From positions 1-54,060 of the forward strand of contig JASCIV010000072.1 in the NCBI GenBank assembly GCA_030374735.1: a stretch of 54,060 nt of DNA, written 5' to 3'. Source of the DNA: Gracilaria caudata. Its lineage: Eukaryota > Rhodophyta > Florideophyceae > Gracilariales > Gracilariaceae. The translations under genes and the position numbers were made by a program. Under the pieces are notes generated by a model, which did not search any database, was not told where the DNA came from, and saw only the letters and a list, made by a program, of their open reading frames with translations. Below are positions 28,702-36,379 of the stretch, one piece after another. Every line of letters starts with the position of its first letter. The first letter of the stretch is position 1.

Positions 28702-30417
28702 TTAATCAACGAGAGGAAGCGTGTTGGATGTTACCAGTGTTCTGTACCACTCTACAGCGGGTTTCGGAATTCGTTCTAATGTGTCATAATTAACATAATA
28801 CAACCCAAAACGTTTCCCAAAACCAAAGGCCCATTCGAAGTTATCCATCAATGACCACAAGAAATACCCACGAACGTCTGCCGGTACGTCCTCGGCATTC
28901 ATCGCATCATGCATTGCAGATATGTACCCAGCATAGTATTCAATGCGCAACTTATCGTTCTGCATCTCTTCGATCGTTGATTCTTTCGACGCAAGCCCGT
29001 TTTCAGTTACGACTATTCCTCCTGGTGGTGCGTATCGCTTTTGAATATAAACGAGAAGATTCTTGAAGCCCCATGGAACAATACTCCAACCCATATCGGT
29101 CCTTTTCCATTCGTCATCTTCGTCTTGAATAGATCCCATGTGACCCCAATATGTTGTCGCTTTCTCCCTATCTTTGGCAGTTACAAGTCCTGTGCTGTAA
29201 GTGGTGGAATAGTGATTCAAGCCAAAGAACTCCGAACTTCCCCGCAACAACGTTTTCTCGTCGTCGGAAAATGATGGTAACCGTGACCCCACGGTGGAGC
29301 GCATTGACTCTGGATAATCACCGAAGTACACAGGATCTGCGAACCAACCCAGTTCAAAATCGAGAGCCCTTTGAGCTCCTTTCACGCATTCAGGATCACT
29401 TTTGTCTCTCGGCTCGAACCAACGAGTGTTAAGAGTTATACCAATGGAGCCTCCTTGGTTTGGTTTGAATTCATTACGATAGATGTCGACAGCTTTGGCA
29501 TGCGCTAATAATAAGTTGTGTCCCGCAAGATACACATCAACTCCTGGTTGAGACTGTTTGCCGGTCTTTGGGGAAACGCCGGGTGCGTGTTCTCCCACCT
29601 CATAGCTCATAACTGCAGAGCACCATGGTTCATTCAGCGTTATCCACCGCTTCACACGGTCTCCAAACTCTCTAAAACAAAGACGAGCATAGTCAGAGAA
29701 GAGATTTGTGATCTCTCTATCAGCTGCCCATCCACCTGTCTTTTCTTGAACAGCCAGAGGCAGATCCCAATGATACAGAGTAGCAACTGGAGTAATCCCA
29801 TTCTTAACAAGCTCATCGATGAGTTGGTTGTAAAACGCAATCCCTTGAGGATTAGGAGAAGCATTTTTGTCTTCGTCCCATTTCTGAATGCGCGGCCACG
29901 CAATGGAAAAACGATAGTACCGAATTCCCAGTGATTTCATCAACTGCACATCCTCCCGAAAGCGATGATAGTGATCACAAGCTATCTTCCCGGTATCTCC
30001 ATTCGCTACGTTCCCTTCTACTTCACAAAACTCATCCCAGATGGAAGGGCTCCTGTCGTCAGCACCTCCTTCGATCTGGAATGATGCAGTGGCTGTACCC
30101 CACATGAAATCACTTGGAAACTTCATTTCGTTTTCTACAGATATTGTGGAGTTGAGTGTTTCAGTTGTGGGACTTGGTCCGAATGACAATCTAGCAGCGT
30201 CCAGCGGACCACTCCTTGGTCCTTGCAGATAGTAAAAACCGCAGTAGACCAAAGCCAAAGCTAACAAGAAAGAATTCCGCACATGATCACGCATCCCGTC
30301 AGGCTGGCGGGGTTCGTAGCACTGCAGTGCAACGCTTGGTCTCGCTGATCCGTGAGCGTCTGACCCGTAAATTTGGAAATTCCGGTTGTTTCTTTCATGG
30401 TGCCTCGTTCGCATCAT
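28702..30417 (-). CDS. Membrane-anchored family 1 glycoside hydrolase (beta-glucosidase-like)
   Basis: GH1 enzymes hydrolyse beta-linked glucosides and galactosides with retention. The 571-residue product has a short basic cytosolic N terminus, an uncleaved signal anchor at about residues 47-65 (NSFLLALALVYCGFYYL), and a catalytic domain from about residue 98. Family hallmarks are FPSDFMWGTATASFQIEGG, YRFSIAWPRI, LYHWDLP, the acid/base motif TLNEPW (Glu-263), VVTENG with the nucleophile Glu-472, and WSLMDNFEWAFG near the end. Type II orientation would place the enzyme in the secretory lumen or outside the cell. Substrate cannot be told from sequence; cell-wall or storage galactosides (for example floridoside-type compounds) are guesses. 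Met-42 is another possible start that keeps the anchor. The gene is intronless. Confidence 0.93.
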   Translation of the reverse strand: MMRTRHHERNNRNFQIYGSDAHGSARPSVALQCYEPRQPDGMRDHVRNSFLLALALVYCGFYYLQGPRSGPLDAARLSFGPSPTTETLNSTISVENEMKFPSDFMWGTATASFQIEGGADDRSPSIWDEFCEVEGNVANGDTGKIACDHYHRFREDVQLMKSLGIRYYRFSIAWPRIQKWDEDKNASPNPQGIAFYNQLIDELVKNGITPVATLYHWDLPLAVQEKTGGWAADREITNLFSDYARLCFREFGDRVKRWITLNEPWCSAVMSYEVGEHAPGVSPKTGKQSQPGVDVYLAGHNLLLAHAKAVDIYRNEFKPNQGGSIGITLNTRWFEPRDKSDPECVKGAQRALDFELGWFADPVYFGDYPESMRSTVGSRLPSFSDDEKTLLRGSSEFFGLNHYSTTYSTGLVTAKDREKATTYWGHMGSIQDEDDEWKRTDMGWSIVPWGFKNLLVYIQKRYAPPGGIVVTENGLASKESTIEEMQNDKLRIEYYAGYISAMHDAMNAEDVPADVRGYFLWSLMDNFEWAFGFGKRFGLYYVNYDTLERIPKPAVEWYRTLVTSNTLPLVD

Positions 30418-31125
30418 GAGACGCCAGATCTGCTACCCTTGTATAAACGATCTGGGCTAGGGGGGCAGAATCAATCCTGAATCACCAGCCACGATTCTAA
30501 CCCAGCGTAACGCGTAAGTGCATTAGTGGGAGTGGTAGTTTCGCACAGCCTCGACACTGTTAGCAAAGTGTGAGTCCCTTTGTTGACCAGAGAAGGGTGC
30601 CATGGGAGTTAATGAAGGCAAGAGCTCCATCAATAGTCTCTACCATACAAAACAACTCTCTTCTACCCCCGCGTGTCGCGTGCCGAAGCGTCGCTAGGGT
30701 GAGCGTTAAGATTCGCCGTGTACCGCTCTCGTATGCGCAACTGTACCGTATCTTACGCACTTCGACGATTGTCACCTGCATCAAAAGGTGACTGATCGGT
30801 GTTTTGGGTGTCTAGATCTGGATCTAGGTGTGGAAGAATCAAAAACCCGTTATAAGATGGTACTTGAGTAAAGCGATTGTTGGTTCCATTGTCTGTACAC
30901 TAGTTTACGAGCTGCAAACTTGCGGGGCCAGTGGAGGCCTATGTTATGTAAGGGACGGGCGCGTAAAACTCAATATGTTATCGAATTAAGTAGGACGCCA
31001 GGTAAGCGCTCAAAACCGATGAGATGGTGCGAGTTGTAGCAAGGCACGACAAAGAACCTCAAGAAAGTGCATATGAACCACCTCAGTTGACTTCCAAACT
31101 AATCTGTAAAAGCACAAGAGGCCTT
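30418..31125. other. Gap upstream of the GH1 gene
   Basis: The 708-bp gap has CTACCCTT at 30433-30440, only 16 bp before the GH1 ATG, next to TTTATACA on the minus strand (a loose TATA-like word), with CCAGATC/GATCTGG arms around them at 30425-30456. The remainder holds the 3' end of the WD40 gene side and no supported gene. Confidence 0.45.
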
Positions 31126-32727
31126 CTAATCCAAGTCTCCGGCACCTCGTCTACCACCCTTTCCCAGTGAAAGTTCTGGAACTGCATGCTGCGGAGGACG
31201 ACTCCACATTTTGACCCCTCCCATTGCATCCGCTGTGAATACGCCACAGTCCAAAAACCAAACATCTGTGAGAGGTTCTCCATGTGCAACGTGCGCGACA
31301 ACGGGCTCTACGACAGGAACCTCCGCCCGCCCTGGGGCTGGAACTATGAGCGGAGAGTGGGGTTCTGGTTCTTGCGTATGCCCCCGTAATCTAGACATCT
31401 TGCTCTGCCTTCTGTCACCATTGGAAATGCCGTTGGTTTCCCTATAAGATCGCCGTCTGGTCATGGAGTTTCTTTGGGGGTGGTGTAGAGTTTCAAGATC
31501 AAAGTCCCACAACAAAAGCTTGGCATCCTGCCCGGCACTACCCAAACGATACGTACCCTGTCGCTTGCATGCATGGTCCCAGGCGACTGCGCTAACCCAC
31601 GAAGTATGGCCTTCAAGACGTGCGATAAGACGCTCTTCGCTGGGAGAAAATATTGACACCAGATCGTCTTCGCCACCAGTGGCAACATATTTTCCGTCCG
31701 GGCTCCATGCGACGCATAGCACGGCGCCGAAATAAGATCGAAACGCTATGGTGATAAGCTGGTTGCTAAAGTCGATGATACGCAAGTAGCCATCTCTTGC
31801 AGCCGTAGCCAGCGCTATTGCTGAATCGTTAGTGGTAGGAGCAAACGCGCAGTCAGTTAGCGAAGTGCGTCCAATATGCCACATTGTGGCTGGGTTGCTG
31901 CGCTTGCCTTTGACATTTGTCACAAGAATCTCGTGGACACCGACTCTCACTCGCTCTCGGTCGGGCCTTTCGTCATTGCTTAGCCTTCTGGTATTGTCGT
32001 CTGGACGAATGACGGAAGGCTTCATGCGGTCGTCATACACAATAACACCGCCGTCAAGATGAAGAGAAAGGAATTTGTGGGTGGAGTGGGGGAGCCACTT
32101 GACCGCAACGACGCGCGAGGAGTTGAGAGATCCGTCTTTGTTGTACACATGAGATTGCGGTGGGGACGTAGCGGCCCTACGGCGTTCGGACAGATCGGGG
32201 TAGTATACAACCTCTCCAGAGGCAGTGCCGACGAGCAGGCGAAGGCCATCGATGGCAGTTATGGCATGCGCTGTCGGCGTGGTACGAGGAGTGAGGGAGA
32301 AGAGCTCCTCAGATGTGTTGGCGACATCGAGGAGCACAACAGCGTCTGCTGCATTGTAGGCGAGCACACCTGAGGCGAAGGGGGGCGCATCAGAGGTGGT
32401 GGAGGGTGGCGGAGGGGGAGGTTCATCGTCGGCGGCGAACTTTGCGGTGAGGGAGGTGAGACCGGTGAGCTTGCGAAAGGAGAAGATGGATTCCTGCTCG
32501 GGATGGTCGGAGGGGCGGACGGCGACGTCGGTGGTGGCGAAGGCGAGCTTTGTGACGGAGGGGAGGCCGAGCGGGCCGGGCGGCGGTGGTGGGGCGGGCT
32601 TCGCCGGCGGCGGCGGCGGAGGGCGCGGCGTGGGCGGCGCGACGTCGGACGACAGCTCGTAGCTGCCCTCGCCGGGCACTTTGAAGCGCGTGCGAACGGG
32701 ACGCGGCGGCGACAGCAGCGCCGACAT
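31126..32727 (-). CDS. WD40 protein of the WDR20/creC family
   Basis: WDR20 and fungal creC bind and activate deubiquitinases of the USP12/USP46 (creB) group. The 533-residue product has a proline-rich N terminus (runs of PPPPPP near residues 37-51 and 104-109) and then WD40 repeats. The family-typical blocks are DGSLNSSRVVAVKWLPHSTH with KFLSLHLDGGVIVYDDR, and ITIAFRSYFGAVLCVAWSPD followed by GKYVATGGEDDLVSIFSP and RLEGHTSWVSAVAWD. A disordered insert near 405-460 precedes the last repeat (TDVWFLDCGVFTADAMGGVK). The assignment to WDR20/creC rather than another WD40 group rests on the SYFGAVLCVAWSPDGKY and GEDDLV blocks. The N-terminal third of the gene is very GC-rich. It is divergent from the DUF1995 gene. 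Confidence 0.82.
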   Translation of the reverse strand: MSALLSPPRPVRTRFKVPGEGSYELSSDVAPPTPRPPPPPPAKPAPPPPPGPLGLPSVTKLAFATTDVAVRPSDHPEQESIFSFRKLTGLTSLTAKFAADDEPPPPPPSTTSDAPPFASGVLAYNAADAVVLLDVANTSEELFSLTPRTTPTAHAITAIDGLRLLVGTASGEVVYYPDLSERRRAATSPPQSHVYNKDGSLNSSRVVAVKWLPHSTHKFLSLHLDGGVIVYDDRMKPSVIRPDDNTRRLSNDERPDRERVRVGVHEILVTNVKGKRSNPATMWHIGRTSLTDCAFAPTTNDSAIALATAARDGYLRIIDFSNQLITIAFRSYFGAVLCVAWSPDGKYVATGGEDDLVSIFSPSEERLIARLEGHTSWVSAVAWDHACKRQGTYRLGSAGQDAKLLLWDFDLETLHHPQRNSMTRRRSYRETNGISNGDRRQSKMSRLRGHTQEPEPHSPLIVPAPGRAEVPVVEPVVAHVAHGEPLTDVWFLDCGVFTADAMGGVKMWSRPPQHAVPELSLGKGGRRGAGDLD

Positions 32728-33045
32728 GTCGGGTCAGACGCGCGCATTGGCGATGACTGCTACTTCTTGCAGCTGCGCTACGCGCGCCTTTCACCCGCCA
32801 CGCGCTCGCAGCCGCACTCCGCGCCCCCGGTGGGCGACGCTGCGCAGCGCCAACCCCGCGCCGTACGAGCCGCGCCCGCACACGTCTCGCACGTGTGCAA
32901 CGAGTCGCTCGCGCTCATTTTCGTTATGTGCTGCAGCAGCACTGCTGCTGTCTTGAGCTCCCTACCGATTTCACCTCAAGTCGTTGGCATTCCGAGATCT
33001 CACCACGCTTGTTTGAGGTTCGTGAGCAGGCGCACCTCTGAGGTG
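32728..33045. other. Short GC-rich divergent promoter
   Basis: The 318-bp gap separates the WDR20-like gene (minus) and the DUF1995 gene (plus). It is strongly GC-rich with many GCGC words and lies inside a GC island of about 1.5 kb. The DUF1995 frame is open through it, including another ATG at 32926, so the true plus-strand start could be earlier. Confidence 0.45.
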
Positions 33046-33888
33046 ATGGCGTTTGTGGGCGTGCCGTCGCTCGGGGCGCAGCCGCATGCCACACGCGGCT
33101 GCCGCTGCGCCTCTCGGCCGCGTCGCGCGATGGCATGCGAGAAGCGGCCGGCCGCGGAGTCGCGCGCGGCGGTGATGCCGTCGTCGCTGAGCGACGCGTG
33201 TCGGCGCGCGGGAGGCGCCGTGCGCGCCGCCGTCGACGCCGGGCGAATGCGCGTGACGGTGGAGTTGGATCCGTCGGCAGGCGATGAGACGTACACGTTG
33301 CTCAAGCGCTCAATACCGATTGCACGCCAGGTATGCGAAGCGATGCGCCGAGAGGGCGATGGCGACGTGCTGATGCTGCTACCGGACGCAGGCGCGGCGG
33401 CACTGGCGAGGCGAGATATTGCTGACGGCGAGTCGCTGCGACTGGAGGGCATGGAAGAAGGCACGGTGCACAAGGACGCTGCGGCGGTGGCGGTGGTGGC
33501 GCCGCGCGCCAGCGAGGTAGAGGCGCTACGCGAGGTGGCCGAGCGCGCGTTGGAGGCGGGTGTGCCGCTGGTGGTGCTCAACGCGGATCTGGTGGACATG
33601 GGCGTGACGGGGCTGTCCCTCAACGCGCGGCGGCTGCGGAAGCAGCTGCTGGACACGTTCGAGGCGGGCTTCGTGCTGCGGCTGGTGAGCGGCGGGGTGC
33701 TACTTCGCGAGTGGCCTGGTACATGGGACCTGTGGGAGGAGCACGGAGATGGCTTCCGATGGAAGACGAGCTTCGACGCGGCGCCCAACGCGGAGCAGAT
33801 GGACGAGGCGCTGTTCGGCGATAGTGGCGGCGGGGCGAGCGTGATGGACCGGCTGCGGGGCTTTCTCCGCGTGTACATGCGCGGCTAG
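33046..33888 (+). CDS. Plastid-targeted DUF1995 protein
   Basis: DUF1995 proteins occur in cyanobacteria and plastids; plant members include LPA3, which helps photosystem II assembly. The domain spans about residues 44-270 of this 280-residue product: PSSLSDACRRAGGAVRAAVD, RMRVTVELDPSAG, VLMLLPDAGAAALARRDI, VAVVAPRASEVEALREVAE, VPLVVLNADLVDMGVTGLSL, LDTFEAGFVLRLVSGGVLLR and WPGTWDLWEE. The ATG at 33046 gives MAFVGVPSLG and an Arg/Ala/Ser-rich, acid-free leader, as in red-algal plastid transit peptides. An ATG at 32926 would add 40 residues that also look like a targeting peptide. The frame is open to 32503, but that part overlaps the neighbour antisense and is not expected to be coding. The gene is near 70 percent GC by eye, well above most neighbours. 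Confidence 0.82.
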   Translation: MAFVGVPSLGAQPHATRGCRCASRPRRAMACEKRPAAESRAAVMPSSLSDACRRAGGAVRAAVDAGRMRVTVELDPSAGDETYTLLKRSIPIARQVCEAMRREGDGDVLMLLPDAGAAALARRDIADGESLRLEGMEEGTVHKDAAAVAVVAPRASEVEALREVAERALEAGVPLVVLNADLVDMGVTGLSLNARRLRKQLLDTFEAGFVLRLVSGGVLLREWPGTWDLWEEHGDGFRWKTSFDAAPNAEQMDEALFGDSGGGASVMDRLRGFLRVYMRG

Positions 33889-34933
33889 CTGTAACTTTAA
33901 AGGCGCGCGCCATTGTGGCACGCGCGCTTTATTAATAGCACGTGCACTCTGTCGCAACCGCTGCTCGCTGTGCGCGCGCACACCGGCGGTGTGTCGCAAG
34001 CGATGAACGCAAGCCGCGCCGTTGTGATTGCACAGTGATTGGGGCGCCGCTCCCCTCCCCCCGACTCGCCCCCGTTCTGTCCGACAGAACTGTCACGCAG
34101 AGCGCCGTGGAGCGTGCACAACACGTGCAGCACCTCCACAGCGCTCTATCCCGCCATGAAGCTCGTTCGGTCTTGCTCCAACCCAAACACAAATCCATCG
34201 CAACCTGCACTTCCGCCTGCATTGAAATGAAAATGAAAGCGCACAATTTTGCGCCACAAAATGCTCTTCTACGCGTTGTACAGCGCAGGCCCGTGTTGTT
34301 CAACGAATGGCCTTCTTTCTCAGAAGTTCTTGCGCACTATCCCGCACACAGGCGTTACCTTTCCGCTTGTATGAGGGGTGCTGAGTCAGCATCTCAGTTG
34401 TTTACACCTCACCACACCATGGCCTTTCTCATGCATTCCTTTCCAGAGTCGTTCTTCTCACAACGAACATCTGCTGTTTATATCGCAGCCACCTCATGCC
34501 CCGATACTTACACTGCTCTTTGCACCTCCTAGCTCAACCGCTTCTTTTTTGGCAACCCTCTGTCACTCGTAAACTCGTTATACAATTCCAAGGCCCTGCT
34601 ATTCACCTACCAAGCGCTTTTCAACGTCCCTCATTGCAAAAAGTCCATTCCGCCATTGAAGTGCTCACTTCTTAACTAAAGTCCACCTCCTTTCTGCTGT
34701 CCCTACGTCCATCTATTCAGACTAGTATTCCATTGGGCCCTATCTTTGCTATCCTAATGCCCTCTTCCTCCACTCTTGTAAACTGCACTGTTGGTACTAT
34801 TTAACCGCATGTCCTCTTGCTCTCGCCTTTCTGCTTTTCTCTCCATCCCCTATCCCCATTTCCTTTTCCCTTTGTTGGAGAGAGAGTTACGTCTCAGGGC
34901 TCTTGTGGTGCATCAAGCAAACCTTAATCCAGA
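33889..34933. other. 1-kb gap with pyrimidine-rich leader of AMT gene
   Basis: The plus strand becomes strongly pyrimidine-rich from about 34400 to 34930 (many CTT, TCC and CCT words), typical of a long promoter/leader of a highly expressed gene. A TATA-like TATTTAA is at 34798-34804. A 196-codon open frame (33942-34532) crosses the gap but has no recognisable product and ends in the pyrimidine tract. Confidence 0.5.
34798..34804 (+). promoter_or_regulatory. Possible TATA element of the plus-strand AMT gene
   Basis: TATTTAA lies 130 bp upstream of the AMT ATG in a pyrimidine-rich region. A similar word, in opposite orientation, lies 222 bp upstream of the second AMT gene (40833-40839). Weak evidence. 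Confidence 0.3.
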
Positions 34934-36379
34934 ATGCAGGTCGCAGATTATTTCTTCCAGGCCAATGGCCAAAGCCATCTCAATGCGTCTAAAGTGGCTA
35001 CCGACCTCCTAACTTTGTTCGAAACTGTCGAAGACCATGCATCCGCTATTGACATCATGTTTGTCCTTTTCTCAGGCTTTCTTGTCTTCCTTATGCAATG
35101 TGGTTTCGCTATGCTCACCGCAGGTTCAGTTCGTACCAAGAACACAAAGAACGTTCTTCTGAAGAACGTTTTGGATGCCTGTGTCGGTGCCGTCGCATAC
35201 TATCTCTTCGGTTATGCTTTTGCCTACGGCCTAGGCGGCAGCGCCCAAGGCTTCATTGGTTCTGGCAATTTCGCCCTCTCCAGCTTCGATGGAGAGCCGT
35301 TCACTGATTTCGCCTTCTTCTTTTTCCAGTGGGCCTTCGCTGCCACTGCTGCTACCATTGTGTCTGGTTCTGTCGCTGAACGTACCTCCTTCTATGCGTA
35401 TATGGGTTATGCTTTCTTCCTCACGGCCTTCATCTACCCTGTCGTGTCCCACTGGGTTTGGGGAGGTGGATTCCTTTCCACCTTCCTCGGCCAAGGCATG
35501 ATCGACTTTGCTGGTTGCTCTGTCGTTCATATGGTTGGTGGCTTTGCCGGTTTGGCCGGTGCCGTCATTGTCGGTCCCCGTTTCGGACGCTTCAACTCTG
35601 ATGGAAAGCCCATGCCTTTGCCTGGTCACTCCGCCACTCTCGCTACTCTTGGTACCTTCCTTTTGTGGTTCGGATGGTACGGTTTCAACCCAGGATCTGC
35701 CCTTGCAATCACTGGTGGTCTCTTCGACACCGTTCAGCGTTGTGCCGTTACCACTACTATCGCTGCTGCCGTAGGTGGTCTCACCACTCTCGTTCTGAAG
35801 AAGGTTCTGGACCACTTCTTTGATCTCCTCTCAGTACTCAACGGTATCCTCGCCGGTCTTGTTGCCATCACCGCCTGCTGTGCTTTCGTTGACGTATGGG
35901 CCGCTATTATCATTGGCTTCATTGGCGCTATCGTTTATGTTGCCACTGCCATGCTCCTTCTCGCCCTCAAGATCGATGATCCTCTCGAGGCGTTCCCTAT
36001 TCACGGTGCTACCGGCTTTTGGGGATGCATTGCTGCTGGTATTTTCAACCGCAAGGCCGCTCAGGAGACTGCTGGGTTCGACAACCCCGGTGCAGGTCTC
36101 ATTGACGGTTCTGCGAGGCTCCTGCTGGCAAACTTTGTTGGTTGCCTCATCATCATTGCCTGGGTTCTTGGTCTAATTGTTCCCTTCTTCTTCGTTCTCA
36201 AGGTGGCGGGCATCCTTCGTATCTCCCGTGAGGAGGAGCTTATTGGAAATGATATCTCCAAGCATGGTGGTGTCGCCTATCCGGATGACGCTGTGGACGT
36301 TGCCGAGGATGCCGCCAAGAGGGATTTGGATACTATGGCAATGGATCCAGGAGCACCGGGAGGCGTTGACACGGTCTAA
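34934..36379 (+). CDS. AMT1: AMT1-family ammonium transporter (copy A)
   Basis: The 481-residue product is an eleven-span plasma-membrane ammonium transporter of the AMT1 group. Signatures include FLMQCGFAMLTAGSVRTKNT, FFFQWAFAATAATIVSGSVA, VSHWVWGGG, IDFAGCSVVHMVGG (first pore His), GTFLLWFGWYGFNPGS and DDPLEAFPIHGATGFWG (second pore His). The cytosolic tail has ISREEELIGNDISKHGG; the Ser sits where plant AMT1;1 carries the phosphorylated Thr that closes the trimer. Codons are strongly biased to C-ending ones, more so than in neighbours, which suggests high expression. The N terminus is short (about 40 residues before span 1). A second AMT gene lies 2.7 kb away in opposite orientation. Confidence 0.96.
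   Translation: MQVADYFFQANGQSHLNASKVATDLLTLFETVEDHASAIDIMFVLFSGFLVFLMQCGFAMLTAGSVRTKNTKNVLLKNVLDACVGAVAYYLFGYAFAYGLGGSAQGFIGSGNFALSSFDGEPFTDFAFFFFQWAFAATAATIVSGSVAERTSFYAYMGYAFFLTAFIYPVVSHWVWGGGFLSTFLGQGMIDFAGCSVVHMVGGFAGLAGAVIVGPRFGRFNSDGKPMPLPGHSATLATLGTFLLWFGWYGFNPGSALAITGGLFDTVQRCAVTTTIAAAVGGLTTLVLKKVLDHFFDLLSVLNGILAGLVAITACCAFVDVWAAIIIGFIGAIVYVATAMLLLALKIDDPLEAFPIHGATGFWGCIAAGIFNRKAAQETAGFDNPGAGLIDGSARLLLANFVGCLIIIAWVLGLIVPFFFVLKVAGILRISREEELIGNDISKHGGVAYPDDAVDVAEDAAKRDLDTMAMDPGAPGGVDTV

Noticed and set aside
32503..33045. Upstream extension of the DUF1995 frame
   Set aside because: It overlaps the WDR20-like gene antisense, is GC-rich so stops are rare, and looks like Arg/Gly noise; a transit-like start exists at 33046.
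33942..34532. 196-codon frame upstream of AMT copy A
   Set aside because: No family features; runs into a pyrimidine-rich leader. Probably non-coding.
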